From Solen grandis (lineage: Eukaryota > Mollusca > Bivalvia > Adapedonta > Solenidae): a DNA stretch of 64,000 nucleotides. Below are positions 51,071 to 63,684 of the stretch, piece by piece; within the stretch, counting starts at the first letter, position 1; each line of letters opens with the position of its first letter. Made by a program: the position numbers and the translations under genes. The notes under the pieces are model-generated. The model was not told the DNA's origin. It did not search any database and saw only the letters and a list, made by a program, of their open reading frames with translations. The stretch lies in the NCBI GenBank assembly GCA_021229015.1, contig CM037781.1, positions 40,291,417-40,355,416 on the forward strand, written 5' to 3'.

Positions 51071-51356
51071 CTTGTTGTGTGTAGAGATAAGTACAATTGT
51101 CTACATAAATGTATGGCTGTATGCTTGATTGAGTAGTTGACTATGTAATTTTTTTTCTGGGGGTTCATGGTCTTATGTGTTGTACATTTGGTTTTTTTGG
51201 TTTATATGTTATCTATTAGCAGCAATTTAAGCTTTCACGGGCACGTGATACAAACAATTGTTTGAATAAAGGACAAGAACGATCATTTTCAAATTAATTT
51301 TATGTTTGTCCTTAAATCTAGACTCAGACGTAAATGCAATGACCCTAGATGCACTC

Positions 51357-51600
51357 TTAGTTGCTGACACAGTGGCAATGGCCGTTCTGGCATTCCCAAT
51401 GATGATGCTGTCCACAGTGATGGTTGTTGCCGCCGCAGTCATCATTAGCGGCGCAGGTGTGGGCTGGAATAGATAGGGACCGGAAGTCAAACAACAATTG
51501 ACAATAATCTCAAAAATAATAAAAAAAAGAAAAAAAAAGAACTAAACAAAGGGAAAAAATACACACACATAAAAAATTGTTCACCCTTTCGTACTCCGGA

Positions 51601-51653
<53 letters not shown>

Positions 51654-53971
51654 CGTATCCAATGATATGTATAAAACAATATATATTTTCAAAGACAGAA
51701 AGAGTAAATAGAGTTGTATTGTTAAAATTAGATATGCATTCATATAAATAATTACACAAGAAAGTTCATTAAAAACTGAAGCCGTTCTTAAGGTTTGCGT
51801 CTTTTAGATTAGAATGAGCTTTGCAAACTTGTACTGTAGAAAACAGTACATCCCAGTTAACTGCTTGAAGATGCTCTAAACCGTTTTGTAGCTACTCTAT
51901 AACTGTTTTTAGAAATATTTTATTATATCACCCTTTGCATCCTAGTTTAAACAAAATCAACAATTGAAAACATCAGGTTAATTTTGTTAATGATTTGTTT
52001 ACACAGTTAATGAGGTCCTAATGCCTTTACTGAGAACATACCGTTTCTATTTTTTCATGCTCTCTCTCCCTCTCTCATGAAAAGAAAATAAAAATCCCTA
52101 CTTGAAACATGATATAAATTAAATCATCAATACTCATACGTCATGTTAATTTTGATTAATGAACTTTTATACACAATTTATATTGCTTATATAAAAATCA
52201 TACTACTTAATATGTTTATAAATATTTTAGGGAATAATGAAATGATGACGTCAATATATGTTGATATATGGCCTTATTCTTAGTCCACAAAAACGTGTAT
52301 CAGAACATCAGTATAGTATACATGACATTGATTCTTTTCACATACAACTTAATATGTTATGTAGTACTAACGTAAATGTACTCTTTTATATTCTCTACAT
52401 GAATTCAAGAGCTATTGAAATATAGATTTGACCTACCGTTGCCGCCACCCGTGCAGACACATTGGCCATGAACACAGTCTAAAGTGAAGCCGTTGCCACA
52501 CATGGTCGCGCTTGAGTCACACGTGCTGGCGTCACCGTGCTGGCACGGAGTAGCAAAGGCGTACCCTGGAGACATATACCTATATCATAAGCAGCATATT
52601 GTTTTTCTTCTATCTCTTTTCCTATCTCAGTGAAAAGAGATAAGAAAAGGCAATATTTTCTTTTTTTCCTTTTATATTATAATTTTTCGTAACAATGATA
52701 TATACATGTAGTAACGAATGACACGTCTGTTAACAACTTAAATTGATAATCCCTTTTTGTACTAAAATATCTATTATAAAGGCGTTCCTTTTCTTTTGTT
52801 GACCAACTCTTGTTGACCAAAAATGCAATACTTCTAGTATATGACTTGACTTAACTATTTGAGTTTACCGTCGCTTTGATAGTATTTCAGTCATATAGCG
52901 ACGTCCAGCTAATTACAGGTGGAGGAAGACCCCGAATGCACGGGGGCATCCGGGTAGAACCATCGACCTACCGCAATCCAACTAGAAGGCCTCCTCACAT
53001 GAAAATCCGAATGACCCTGCCGGGATGCAAACCTACGCGGTGAAGGGCTGAGTGAGTATTAAAGTCAGCGACTTTACCGTCTCGGCTACGGAGGCCCCAC
53101 TTTTAGTATATGTATATCAATGATAGTATAGCAGCAATACCTATACAAATGTCCAAAATAAAATAAATATTTTCGACAGACTCATTTTATCTTTTGGCTT
53201 TAACAATTAGTTTTTCTTTTCGTTTTTTATTATTTCGGACTTGATTCAATTTGTGCGTGATTTTGACTGGCATACATCCATGTATTAAATCCAGAGAAAG
53301 ATAGTCTAACCCTTATAATTCCATCTGATTTTCTAAACTACCTTCGTTTCATTCTTAATTCTAGAAGGTATTCTAAAGCCTATACTAGCGTATATTCACT
53401 TAGGTATCCTAACAGGACAAAACTGTATGTAAGTGCCCACTACTGCTAACCACATATTCAATTATGTTAACTGGATACTTATGTGATCTTGTTATCCACA
53501 TAATTTAACTGACTAACTTGCAAAACAGGACGACATCAAATTATCATACGTGAATAAATAGTTGGCAGTAGTGGGCACTAACAGACAGTTTTGTCCTGTT
53601 AAAATAACGAAATGAATTTACTTACCAGATACCAAATGAATATGTGGAAAATTTCAGAAAAGTTTCGACATAGCTTAGTGGGTAAGTGGTTGGCAGAATG
53701 GCAGAAATATGCCACCATACTAAATGAGGCAGAGAAACAGTTGAATGACATTCATCGATGTATAAACGCCCTTTGATCGTATATCAGCCAATCAGATTGA
53801 GCGTTTGTTGAAAATAAAATACGAAAAAAGATCCATCCGTTAATAAATATGTCAATTTACATGCATGTAACAGAACCTTTTATTTTCAAATGAGAACGAA
53901 AAATAAAGTTAAAATAATACAGCTTATCACTTACCGACCATTAGGATTGCAAAGCAAAGCAGGACCTTCAT
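51357..53971 (-). CDS. Cvsi-2-like serine protease inhibitor, second copy
   Basis: Coding exons on the minus strand are 53971-53935, 52565-52437 and 51463-51357. Their lengths (37, 129 and 107 nt), splice sites and phases are the same as in the gene at 16003-18458. Exons 1 and 2 read identically. Exon 3 differs by one base, giving E instead of Q at residue 79, between Trp78 and Cys80 in the histidine-rich second module. The 12 cysteines, signal peptide and stop are intact, so this copy is also predicted to be functional. Intron 2 is 140 bp longer, from a longer TA array and a replaced segment beside it. This could be a second paralogue or the second allele of one gene. Confidence 0.85.
51603..51648. 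repeat. (TA)n microsatellite in intron 2, copy 2
   Basis: About 23 TA units, twice the copy 1 length. Confidence 0.9.
52846..53098 (-). repeat. SINE-A in intron 1, copy 2
   Basis: Counterpart of 17352-17604, essentially identical. Confidence 0.8.
53412..53599. mobile_element. 188-bp TA-flanked MITE in intron 1, copy 2
   Basis: Counterpart of 17899-18086. Same length and ends, flanked by TA. Confidence 0.8.
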
Positions 53972-54045
53972 CTTGAATAATACTCGTAAATGTAAATGCG
54001 ATCTGCGCAAGGAATAACGTTGGTGAAAACTTTTAGTCCTCTGTC

Positions 54046-54131
54046 TATATATATATGACGCTGAAGACTTATCATTGGCCGGGCAGCTGTAGAAAACTGG
54101 GGCACGTGATGATCTGAACTCATGGCAGCTG
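54046..54131 (-). promoter_or_regulatory. Core promoter of second inhibitor copy
   Basis: TATA box at 54046-54056 with the inverted CCAAT, CAGCTG and CACGTG motifs upstream, in the same spacing as in copy 1. Confidence 0.5.
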
Positions 54132-55349
54132 TTGTGTCGCATGTTACATCATTTCTCCCAGTTTTTACTTTTGAAGATAAGATTTCTGTCTACAAATTAG
54201 GCAACTGTAAAATAAGCAGTAGGCAACTGCAGTGTAAGTAGACATTTACTTATTTCGTCAAAACATTTCACGTTTTCGAATGAACTAGATCTAAGCATAT
54301 ATGTCAGTTATACTCTTATATGGTACTTTGCTCTTAAAAGATCGTCCTATTACAATTGAAGGTACATGTATTACCTATACTTTACAGCAATCATGTTACT
54401 GTACTTCTCTTACACCCATATCTCTTGATAAATGGCATTGTACATTGTTTAATAAATTTATATCAGTAGATATTAATACTTTAGCTTGGGATAAGAGCCA
54501 CAATATATAACTCGAACATCTAAAGATTAAAGTCACTGTAGATATATACATGTTTTCATATTTCCCCAGGTTGTGGAAGCCGCAGGTAGAGCGCAGAATG
54601 TAACCTATCATACAATTTGTTTGCATACAATTTCGTGGAAATTTCGTTAGTGCTCAAATTCGTGGATTCATTTTCTCTTTTTCTAGAAAGCACGAGGTCT
54701 ATTAAATAAACGTTTTTCGTGGGCGTTTATAATCATGGATAAAGCCGTCCCCAAAAATCGACGAAAATTAGTCTCCCACGAAAATATATGTTTATACAGT
54801 ACGCAGCAAAGTAGACTAGAATAAAATAAGGTCAGCCATAGCTATGTTTTCTTTCATGCAGATAATGACAAATGCATGACACGTGTATCATTTTACATTG
54901 TTCGGTCTCTTTATAGGACCGATATATCAGTTGGTATCAGTTTCCAAAAGTTCATCTTTAGATACACTCCAACATGAAAGGCAAAGTCCACTGACATTCA
55001 CATTTCTTATCGACATTTATCATGATTTAAGGAAGCCAAATTAGAATTGGACTATTTCATTGACTCTATATTCTGTTTATATCGAAATGAGCGCCCTGAT
55101 CTAGTTGAAGCACATATGACTGCGGTTGCAAAATAGTTAGCGTGAACTTCAAAGTGTGATGGTCCAGTAATCTCTCACGACCATTCGAGGCGCAAAGTAC
55201 AGCTCCAACCCAGGAAACATCAAACAGAATTAAAATAATCTAAATCATTCGTTTTCTAACCAACGTAAGAATAAAAAAATTTCAACTGGTTTACCAAATC
55301 GAAATATTGTGTAATATATCTATTATATAGGATTACACAGAGACTGGAT
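54132..55349. other. Upstream flank of second inhibitor copy, no gene seen
   Basis: Collinear with 18620-19946 except for one divergent patch near 54448-54470. Confidence 0.5.
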
Positions 55350-55560
55350 ACGACATACCAAAGTCGTATAAATGATACTGGCATGGCTCCCTTGCTTGGC
55401 GCTCAGCATGTAAGTGTCGTTCAAGGACTGGATGGCCCTGTGTCAGGATAATGTGACTAGGTTTAGTATCATGTCATATGTCTATGGCGCGATATTGCAG
55501 TTTGGCAGCACTATATCTGTCTCAAGTAGACATAGTCGTTTTACTTGTGTCGGTTGTTCT
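55350..55560 (+). repeat. Repeat family C, copy 2 counterpart of 19947-20107
   Basis: It extends about 53 bp further at the 3' end (ACTATATCTGTCTCAAGTAG) than the copy 1 element. Confidence 0.65.
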
Positions 55561-55718
55561 GCCCATATATGAACAATGATTTCCCTTTTGTGTAATATTT
55601 TTTTTCTTCAAAAAATTATTTCTTTTTTCTTTAATAAGATGCCCTATTCAAACACTATATACTCTTGTGTGTTCTTTAGTTTCCATACATAGTTCAAATC
55701 GACTCCACAAAGCAGAAT

Positions 55719-56854
55719 GAGGGGTTTTCATTTAAATTTTCTCATGAACTTCTCCCGATAGGCAGAGAGAAACCTTTCTTGGCACGTTTATTAATGTTTC
55801 TCTACATATGTACTTCCAAGGATAACACACTTCTGCTATCGCTTCATGCAACTATGGATGCTTCTACTGTATAACTCAACAGGTTGTTACTGAAGCCATA
55901 CCTTGACTTCGGAAGCAAGATTTGCATCATCTGAGAAGAATCATTTACCAAATAAGAATGACTTTATTTTTGGAAAGAGGTTGAAGTCAGATTGTGTCAA
56001 GAGAGTAGGGAGTTGGAGAAAATATTTCATAGCCACAGGACACTGTTTCTAGGCATTATAGGAGTTGTGGACCGCAGCGTTTTTCTGCAGGAGGACAACA
56101 GGACCCCTCTGGTAGGCATACCATGCCTCTGGGTTTTGATGGTTTTACCCAATTTCTGCAGAAGTGAAGCGTAGTATGTCCCGGTAATTGTGGTGCCCTT
56201 TGCCAAGAAATCCATCATCAACACTCATTGCTGATTCCAAAATACTGTCAGCATAACTTTGGTCATGTGCTTCCTTCGGAGGTGATGAGTCAAAATCTTC
56301 CATAGTTTCGACTAAAATATAGTCTCCGGATCATAGTGATATACCCATGTTTTGTCCTGTGTAGTCCGTCACAAAAGTCCTAAATTGTCAAAAGACACTC
56401 GACTCGTTCCTGCTTCTTAAAAGGTGTGAGCGACTGAGGAATCGATCGAGCAGAAACTTTCCCCCAACACTGACTTTGACCCCACACCATTATACGATGA
56501 TTATCCAAATTGACGGCCTTCATCTGCTGGATTGTACATCCACAAGACAGTGGTCGCTTATGAATGGGACCGTCAACCACATTTGAACTGATGATGCCAG
56601 TGTTTGACAACATCATATGATGGGGCATCATCCCCATAAGCCATTTCAGTTCATTACTCATCAAATGTTTCCTTTGTCGTGCAGTCTTTCAAACACAGAT
56701 AACTGCTTCCAGCATTCTACCTTACATCATATCAGCACACGTAAACGAGATTCAAGAGGTACAAATTATCATGTGACCTTTGAAGTTTAATGCAAGTTTA
56801 ATCTTCTACCTTAACTGGAAGTAGGTATTTGGGAATCTTAAATGAAAACCCCAC
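55719..56854 (-). mobile_element. Degenerate mariner, copy 2
   Basis: Counterpart of 20263-21410 with the same inverted ends (GGGGTTTTCATTTAA). The transposase fragments are again in several frames with stops, so it is inactive in both copies. Confidence 0.8.
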
Positions 56855-58439
56855 GCTCGCACTCGTGTGTGTGTGTGTGTGTGTGCGCGTGTGTTGTTCA
56901 AAGCTCAAATGCATCTACCAAAATTTACTGTAACTGTGCTTCAACTGTGATGAATGACATAAACAAACATACGCGTTTATTATTTATTTTTATAAGGGAA
57001 CAATCTTCTTCTCATTCTCATGTAATTACTATATTTATCACTCTGAATCATCTTTCATTTTTGATTTTTTTTTATCTTCCTTCAATTTTAAGTTAGAAGA
57101 GTTCGAGTAACAATGACGCATTTCACCAGTATTTTCAACAATTAATGGTTTTTTGTTTCCATACGTCTTTAATCATATGAAAATATGCTGATGAAAATAA
57201 ATTCATTTTTGTTTACTTGAAATTATCTGGAGTTTATATAAAGATAGAAAACTGTGAAATAAAATTGCAGAATAAAATTATGTCTTAGAAACAAATATAA
57301 CATCTCCCTCTCTCTTTTGGTAGAAATTAAATGTTTTTCAGAGAGTGGTATATATAATATCTAAATTGGATTCATTTTTTTCTATTTTCAAGACAAGATT
57401 TATAACTAATAACTTATACACAGTATAACAAACTTAGCATTTACAAATACGTTTTATTTTACACCTAAATATGTCTTTACCCAGTGAGATGGGAATATTA
57501 AAGGTATTCCACCCATCTTTATAACCCTCAAATTCTTAATATATTCAGTGAAGTGACAAGCATCCATTTACATGGAGCTATAGGCCTTTTCCTTCAAAGT
57601 CTGTCGATGCTTGCATATACTAAAAAATTGCAGCGTTCACTTGATTGACATGATCCCAATTCAATGATGGGTAGATTACTTTAAAGTTAGATCAATGATA
57701 TAAAGCATGTCATATTAATAAAGCATTTTCATGTTCGTTTTAAGCTCATATCATATTGACCTTGATTATATTAATAAATTGAAATTTTATTTTCAGGCAG
57801 TCATATATGTAAATATTTACATCGAGTGGCGAATGTAGTTTTCTGTTAATACAGAAAAATTAGAATGCAACCAAGTTATCAATCAACAAATGTCCTTATA
57901 TCAAAGTATGAAGGAACACCAGAAAGTTTCTGGTCCTATTTCTTTTCCCAAGGCATCAACCAAGGAAATTCATGAACTCTAAAGAACACTTCTGAAGGTA
58001 AACGCCCATCATATCTTTACATTGAGAAGTTGGTTACAGGGTTAAAGAGGGGAAATAATTAAAGATAAACGGAAAGGAAGACGCAAGGCTAAACCATACA
58101 ATTTTCATTAACAGCAGCAACTGAGCTTTATAATCTCTATCATATCTGAGAAAACACATCTTGGGAAGTTCTCCAATGTCAAGTCACAGTTTCAATTACA
58201 GGATGATTCCGATTCTACACTCAATATTTCTTTCTGATTGTAAGTTACATTACAAACTCCAGATATATTATGGTTGTGGATATTATTTGTTTCGTGGAGT
58301 AGGCACATTTGAAATTAATGTAATATATTAACGAAAAATATTGTTTGCTTGGGCAAATATTTTACTGCCTAAACTACCTTCAATTTGGAACAATGTGACG
58401 TTGTAAGATATTCACAGTGTCCCACAAAGAGTTGAGACA
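56855..58439. other. No gene seen; begins with (GT)n
   Basis: Counterpart of 21411-22995. Confidence 0.5.
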
Positions 58440-58675
58440 TTTGTTTGCCGAGCGGGCTATTTCACTTAATACTAATCAGCCCCTCACCGGTGTGGGTTCG
58501 AATCCCGGCAGGGCCCTCAGATTTTTCATGCAAGGAATCCTTCCAGCTGGCTTGCAGTAAGTCAGCTGGCTTTTCAACCTTGTGACCATGTACATTCGGG
58601 GTCTTCCTCTACCTGTAAAAGGCTGGGTGTCGTTACACAACTCATACAGAACAAAAACAACAACAAAAACAATCA
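58440..58675 (+). repeat. SINE-A, copy 2 counterpart of 22996-23253
   Basis: Same B box and body; about 40 bp are deleted before the CAACAA tail. Confidence 0.8.
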
Positions 58676-60200
58676 AATAAAAATCAAACAGAATTGTAAC
58701 TGTTTCTATATATTTTTTTGTTTTGTTGTTTTGTTTTGGATTTGACTTCCATGACATGCTAAATTAAAATCTATTTATAAATTTCTTTCATAAATACCAT
58801 GTGTCAGATTGTATGCCGATTTGATGTCATACTGTCTCGACATATGGGTGAGTGTTATGGTAATTGATTCAGTTTATAGTTTATTGGTATGCGGAAACGA
58901 TATAAATGAAGTATCTTGTCTGTAGTGAACATTGTGAATAAAACGTTACTCCTTTGATAATTTTATGAAAAAACAAAACAAAACATGTCTTAGATCAAAA
59001 TAGAAGAGACACAATCTTCTTTCTCTTAACAGAATACTGCCCTTCTGGCAAGAAGCGAACCCGATGTAAAAGCGTTTTGTAATATGTAAGATATGCATTC
59101 AAATAGCTCTTCAAACTACGCACACTTAACTTTACTTACTAGTTTGAAAGAAATAGTACATTTTTATTACTTTTACTGACAGAAGTTTTCATCTTGTCGA
59201 TGAGCAGTTTTGTTACTATTTCTTTCTTCCACTGTACAACAGAACACACGGGGTTCTCACTCACTTCTTATTGTGAGTTCCACAATTCCACTTTTCGTGT
59301 TTTCGAGGAAAGGACTACTGTTTGCCTGAGCTGCCTTTACATAGAAAATCAATGTTGCATTAAGCATAAACCGGAACAGTAAAGGAGAAAGTGCGGCTTG
59401 TAATTTGGAACCGTTTTATTTATTTCATTCATCAAATGGATCTTATAGCTGTGAGGGCCGAACGACATTATCATATATGCAATATTCGTATTTGATTAAC
59501 CAAGGACATATTACATGTCAGAGGTGCGGGAACCGCTGCATTTCACTGGTTTACGTCACGCAATTTCATTCATAGTATTTTCATTGATATTTTTCCCAAT
59601 CTACGCAAACAGGTGCACGTATATCTTGCCCGCTAGAGGGCATTGCATTTGGATATCGGTATTGTCATTTTCGCAATCGGTTTCAATATGTTGCGTTGTA
59701 AACAAAAAAAAGGACTCCAACATTTTTTTGCAAATTTATAACTAGGACTCTAAGGTTTTAGTTTTAAAGAGAATCCTGACATTTATTTTATTGAATTTTG
59801 AAGGGTTTGGTCATACTGTGTTCTTACAGAAATATGATGTTTGCTATATTAAGAATGTATTTTTGAAAATTGTGAAAAGTGGAAGCCTCAAGGGAAAGAG
59901 TGGCTTCCCCCCTCCCCCAAATAAAACCAAATTATGTGATTTCGTAGTGAAAATTACTGCATTATATATAATTCATGCGTTCAGAAGACTTTAAAATACA
60001 CTAAATATAAAACATTGTAACAAAAGTAATGCTAATTAATTTGTAGCCTGTCGTAGGCTAACCATGGATTTAACTTATATTTGCTCATAGTAAATGCATT
60101 TTGCAGTCTTACTTTTATTTCGTGAGCATGTTTTACTGAAATCACAGCTTAATAATCCCTGTCCATCGGGCTACTAATATCTATCTATATTAATCTCCCT
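58676..60200. other. No gene seen
   Basis: Counterpart of 23254-24764. Confidence 0.5.
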
Positions 60201-60360
60201 TAGGAGTCTTTAACTCCGCTTTCACTGGCAGTCTACATTATGCCACCACGCAATTATACAAAGGGGTTAATTTCTTGCCGAGGAAATTAGAAGTGTCCTT
60301 GGCAGGACTCGAACCAAGGACCCCTCGATTCCGTGTTCTACCACTGGACCACTGCTTCTT
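60201..60360 (-). repeat. SINE-B, copy 2 counterpart
   Basis: Same tRNA-like head and B box on the minus strand as 24765-24922. Confidence 0.75.
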
Positions 60361-60750
60361 TTTTATTTACTATATCCGCTCATGCGATAGAAGTGCTACT
60401 AAACCAGCTCTCCCTCCTCCTTGATTCCCATTTATCTTCTCAATATCCCTATATCCAGTCAATTTGAACCAAAAGAAATCCGATATTGACTTCAACCTGG
60501 TTAGAAATTGATTTATTGTTGGATATGGTATTCTAAAATGTATTAGATTGTCAAATAGGAATTGAATGAATTGATATATTATTCAATTTGTCTGGATACA
60601 TTTATATCACTGTTCAAACCTCCTTCTCCTGGAACTCTTCATATGCACTGTGAGTCAATAAAAAAACAACTGAACTTCGTATTTATAATTGTAAAAGGTT
60701 ATAACATAAAATAAATAAATCCTTAGTACCATTTACCCTCTGAATTCAGA

Positions 60751-60787
<37 letters not shown>

Positions 60788-61423
60788 GTGTATTTTTCTC
60801 ATTTCAATGATATATTTTCTCATTCAACATCTTAATGTACCTGTCTAATCACGCTGCTAAAAGACAACTCTGAAAATAGTAATGATACTGACTGGGATTT
60901 GACTGCGTAAAATTAAGTTTTAAACCAAATTAATAGATAGTCTCCAATGGGAGAACAAATCAAAGATGTTAGTCTGTAACTTTTACCAGTATTTTTTAAA
61001 AAGGTTATTTGGCATTTTTTTTTAAATTAAAAATATATTTACAATGCTCCTGATTATTTAATAACGTATATTTGCAGACTACTGGTTCTTGTACAATCTC
61101 CAACCTACAAATCTCTGCTACAGTGAGTTGAAAAATAGCTGAGGACAGCTAAATCACTATTGGAAGGATTACACGCCAGTTCTTTTCTCTTTCTAATTGA
61201 GGTTTCTCAATGCTTATAACGTTTTACCGTGCTTATTATATTAAGAAAATGATTATTACATTTTCAAAATGCTTATGACCATCTTAATATTATTACTTGA
61301 AAACTACATTTTCAACAATCGAGTTTCCGTTTGCCATATTTACGTTAAAATTTAAAGTCTGGAGTGAACTTTCGTATGTTACAAATGTGGAATCCATGTA
61401 GTAGTTTTCAATGGCCTTTTTAT

Positions 61424-63684
61424 TATGGAGGCTATTCGTTGCCAAAAATCCAGCCTTGTTGATCTGAGTTGAACAGTTTATTTTCCGACAAAATACACAG
61501 TTCACTTGAATTTCTTAGTATTTAAACTCCAGAGATACATGCTTGGACTGAATTTGCCGATGCAACATTGTAAATACGTATTTTAACAAAATGCATTTTG
61601 ATAAACTACAAAACGCCTTCTTACTTTAACGCTCGCAACTTTACATTGTCCGACCATCATGATTCGGCTCAGCTTAATCCAGGTTTACACGTTTGCAATG
61701 TTGATAAATAAGATCCGCCCATTTCCCCGCCCACTACATCATCGTAAATAAACGTAATTGTCCGCTCACTTTCGGTATTTTCCGACAACGACTGGCAAAT
61801 CTCCACTCAGTTATCCCCCATGTACGAATAAGGGAAGTGTTGCAGCGTGTAGGTCTACACATTCAAGGTAAATGCATTATGAGAATTAAACAGTATCACA
61901 ATTATTTACTAAGCATAATGTGTTTCAGTTGCATGAGTGCCATTGTATGCAGGTATTGAATCAACATCAGAAGATATAAAAAAGATTAGTTTTTGAAACG
62001 TACCCCACCTACATTGTAAAGCCAGCAATATAAGCGCAGCATGGCGTAAATTTATATTTAGATTTTTATATCCCTGGCCAGGATTTTAACTTTGATGTTT
62101 TTTAAGTCGAGCCACCAAAGCCACATGATATGAGATCCCTATTCACCACAATTGAGCTTTTTTCAAAATTTAATATCTAGCCACTGCCATTACTGGTGTT
62201 GTGAATTCGCGCTCAATGCCACTTTCGTACCGGACTCAATTTTTTGAATAACAATTAAAAAACACATCCAAAATTAAGATGCCTTAAGTAGTCAATATTG
62301 ACTATTGACAGTATAAAGTTCAAGTTGAAGTATTCATTATGTCTTTAATCAGGAGATGTTCTATAAAGATATAAGATATCTCCTGCTTTAATAAAGATCG
62401 ATCCTTTGCTTGTCACCTAGTATATTAATGTTTTAAATGCAAATAAAAAGTGTCTAACTTCCAATATTATTTTGAATCTCTGTGTTTGTTCATATACATA
62501 CCTGCAGATTGATTAATTTCTTTAAGAAAATACACAAAAGTTACATGCCATCAACTGTCTGTCTTAATCCAACTCTTAATGGTTTTTTTCCAGACAGTAA
62601 AATTACTGCTTGACTATAAATCAAGATTTTTTATGCAAAACAAATGTATTTATAGAAGGAATAAATCAATTTGATATTTAAGGTTCAGTTAAGTTGCTGC
62701 TTTACTATTGTCCAATTTTCAAGTCAAAACAGATGGAAGATTTGCTACAGATAGATCTATACGATAATTTTTACAGGCCAAATTCTGGCTACTGCCTCTC
62801 CCAGTAATATTAAGTAACATTTAATTACTATATCACAAATATAACCTTAATACTAGGGTATGACTGGATAAGAAAAAAGAGGAAAAAAAATATATGCAGT
62901 TTCTAATGTAAAGCTTTCATTTCTTAATATTCACTTATAACGTTAGTAAAATTAAAACCAAAATTATGAAGCTTAAATGTCTGTACATAGCAACTTCCCT
63001 TTTATAGATCATAGATCTACATAACATTTTTTCAAACATATTTTTTTTCGTTTTCATTTTACCATGTATATATTAAAAGAGTCCAAAGGTAAGTATAATG
63101 ATTAACAATTGATGTATATAAAATTATTGTATCTACAAAGTATCATTTTCAGACTCAGGTAAATACGAAATCTTTCTGTACTTACCGATTTATCATGGTG
63201 TAAGAGTTACCTCTCTGTATATTCCGCTCGTGAAATTTGGCTCCGCCTTTAAATCTTCGCCTGGTTCCGTGATACTGCCATATATGGAAGTTGCAAAATC
63301 GTCTACAAATGTTAATCGCGTAGAAATGTAAAAGTCAAGTATGCAGTTGTAAACCTGAGAGTGTTATTTGATGCGGCTCCATTCTCGAACGTCGGGGTGT
63401 ACGGCGTAAAACGTGTCGTGTATGTCGTTGTACATTTCGTTAATTTGAGTTATTATAATTATGTTATAAATATTATTTGCATTTTATCTTAGCTGCATGT
63501 TACCAAATTACATTCTAGAAGTAAAAACGTTACTAGTTAAATCGAGATAATCAAAACGCACAATACGAGCACAATATGTACTTCTCGGATAAATGTTTAT
63601 ACTTTTACAAATCTGTTTAGTTGAACCGAAGTATAAATTGTCATGATTACAAGGCTGGATTTTTGGCAACGAATAGCCTCCATA
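61424..63684. mobile_element. 2.26-kb terminal-inverted-repeat element, only in copy 2
   Basis: The perfect 36-bp inverted ends begin TATGGAGGCTATTCGTTGCC (left, 61424-61459) and end with its complement (right, 63649-63684). The flanks are TTTTAT at 61418-61423 and 63685-63690, while copy 1 near 25985 has a single TTTTAT, the empty site. The interior has no transposase motif and no frame over about 86 codons, so it is presumably mobilised in trans. GC-richer segments lie near each end (about 61700-61870 and 63190-63440), with donor-like CAAG|GTAAAT and, on the minus strand, ATCG|GTAAGT facing inward. The superfamily is not assigned. Perfect arms imply recent insertion. Confidence 0.9.

Noticed and set aside
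61424..63684. TA target duplication (Tc1/mariner type) for the 2.26-kb element
   Set aside because: TA can be read at both ends, but the empty site in copy 1 fits a 6-bp TTTTAT duplication and would not be restored by removing a TA-flanked element.
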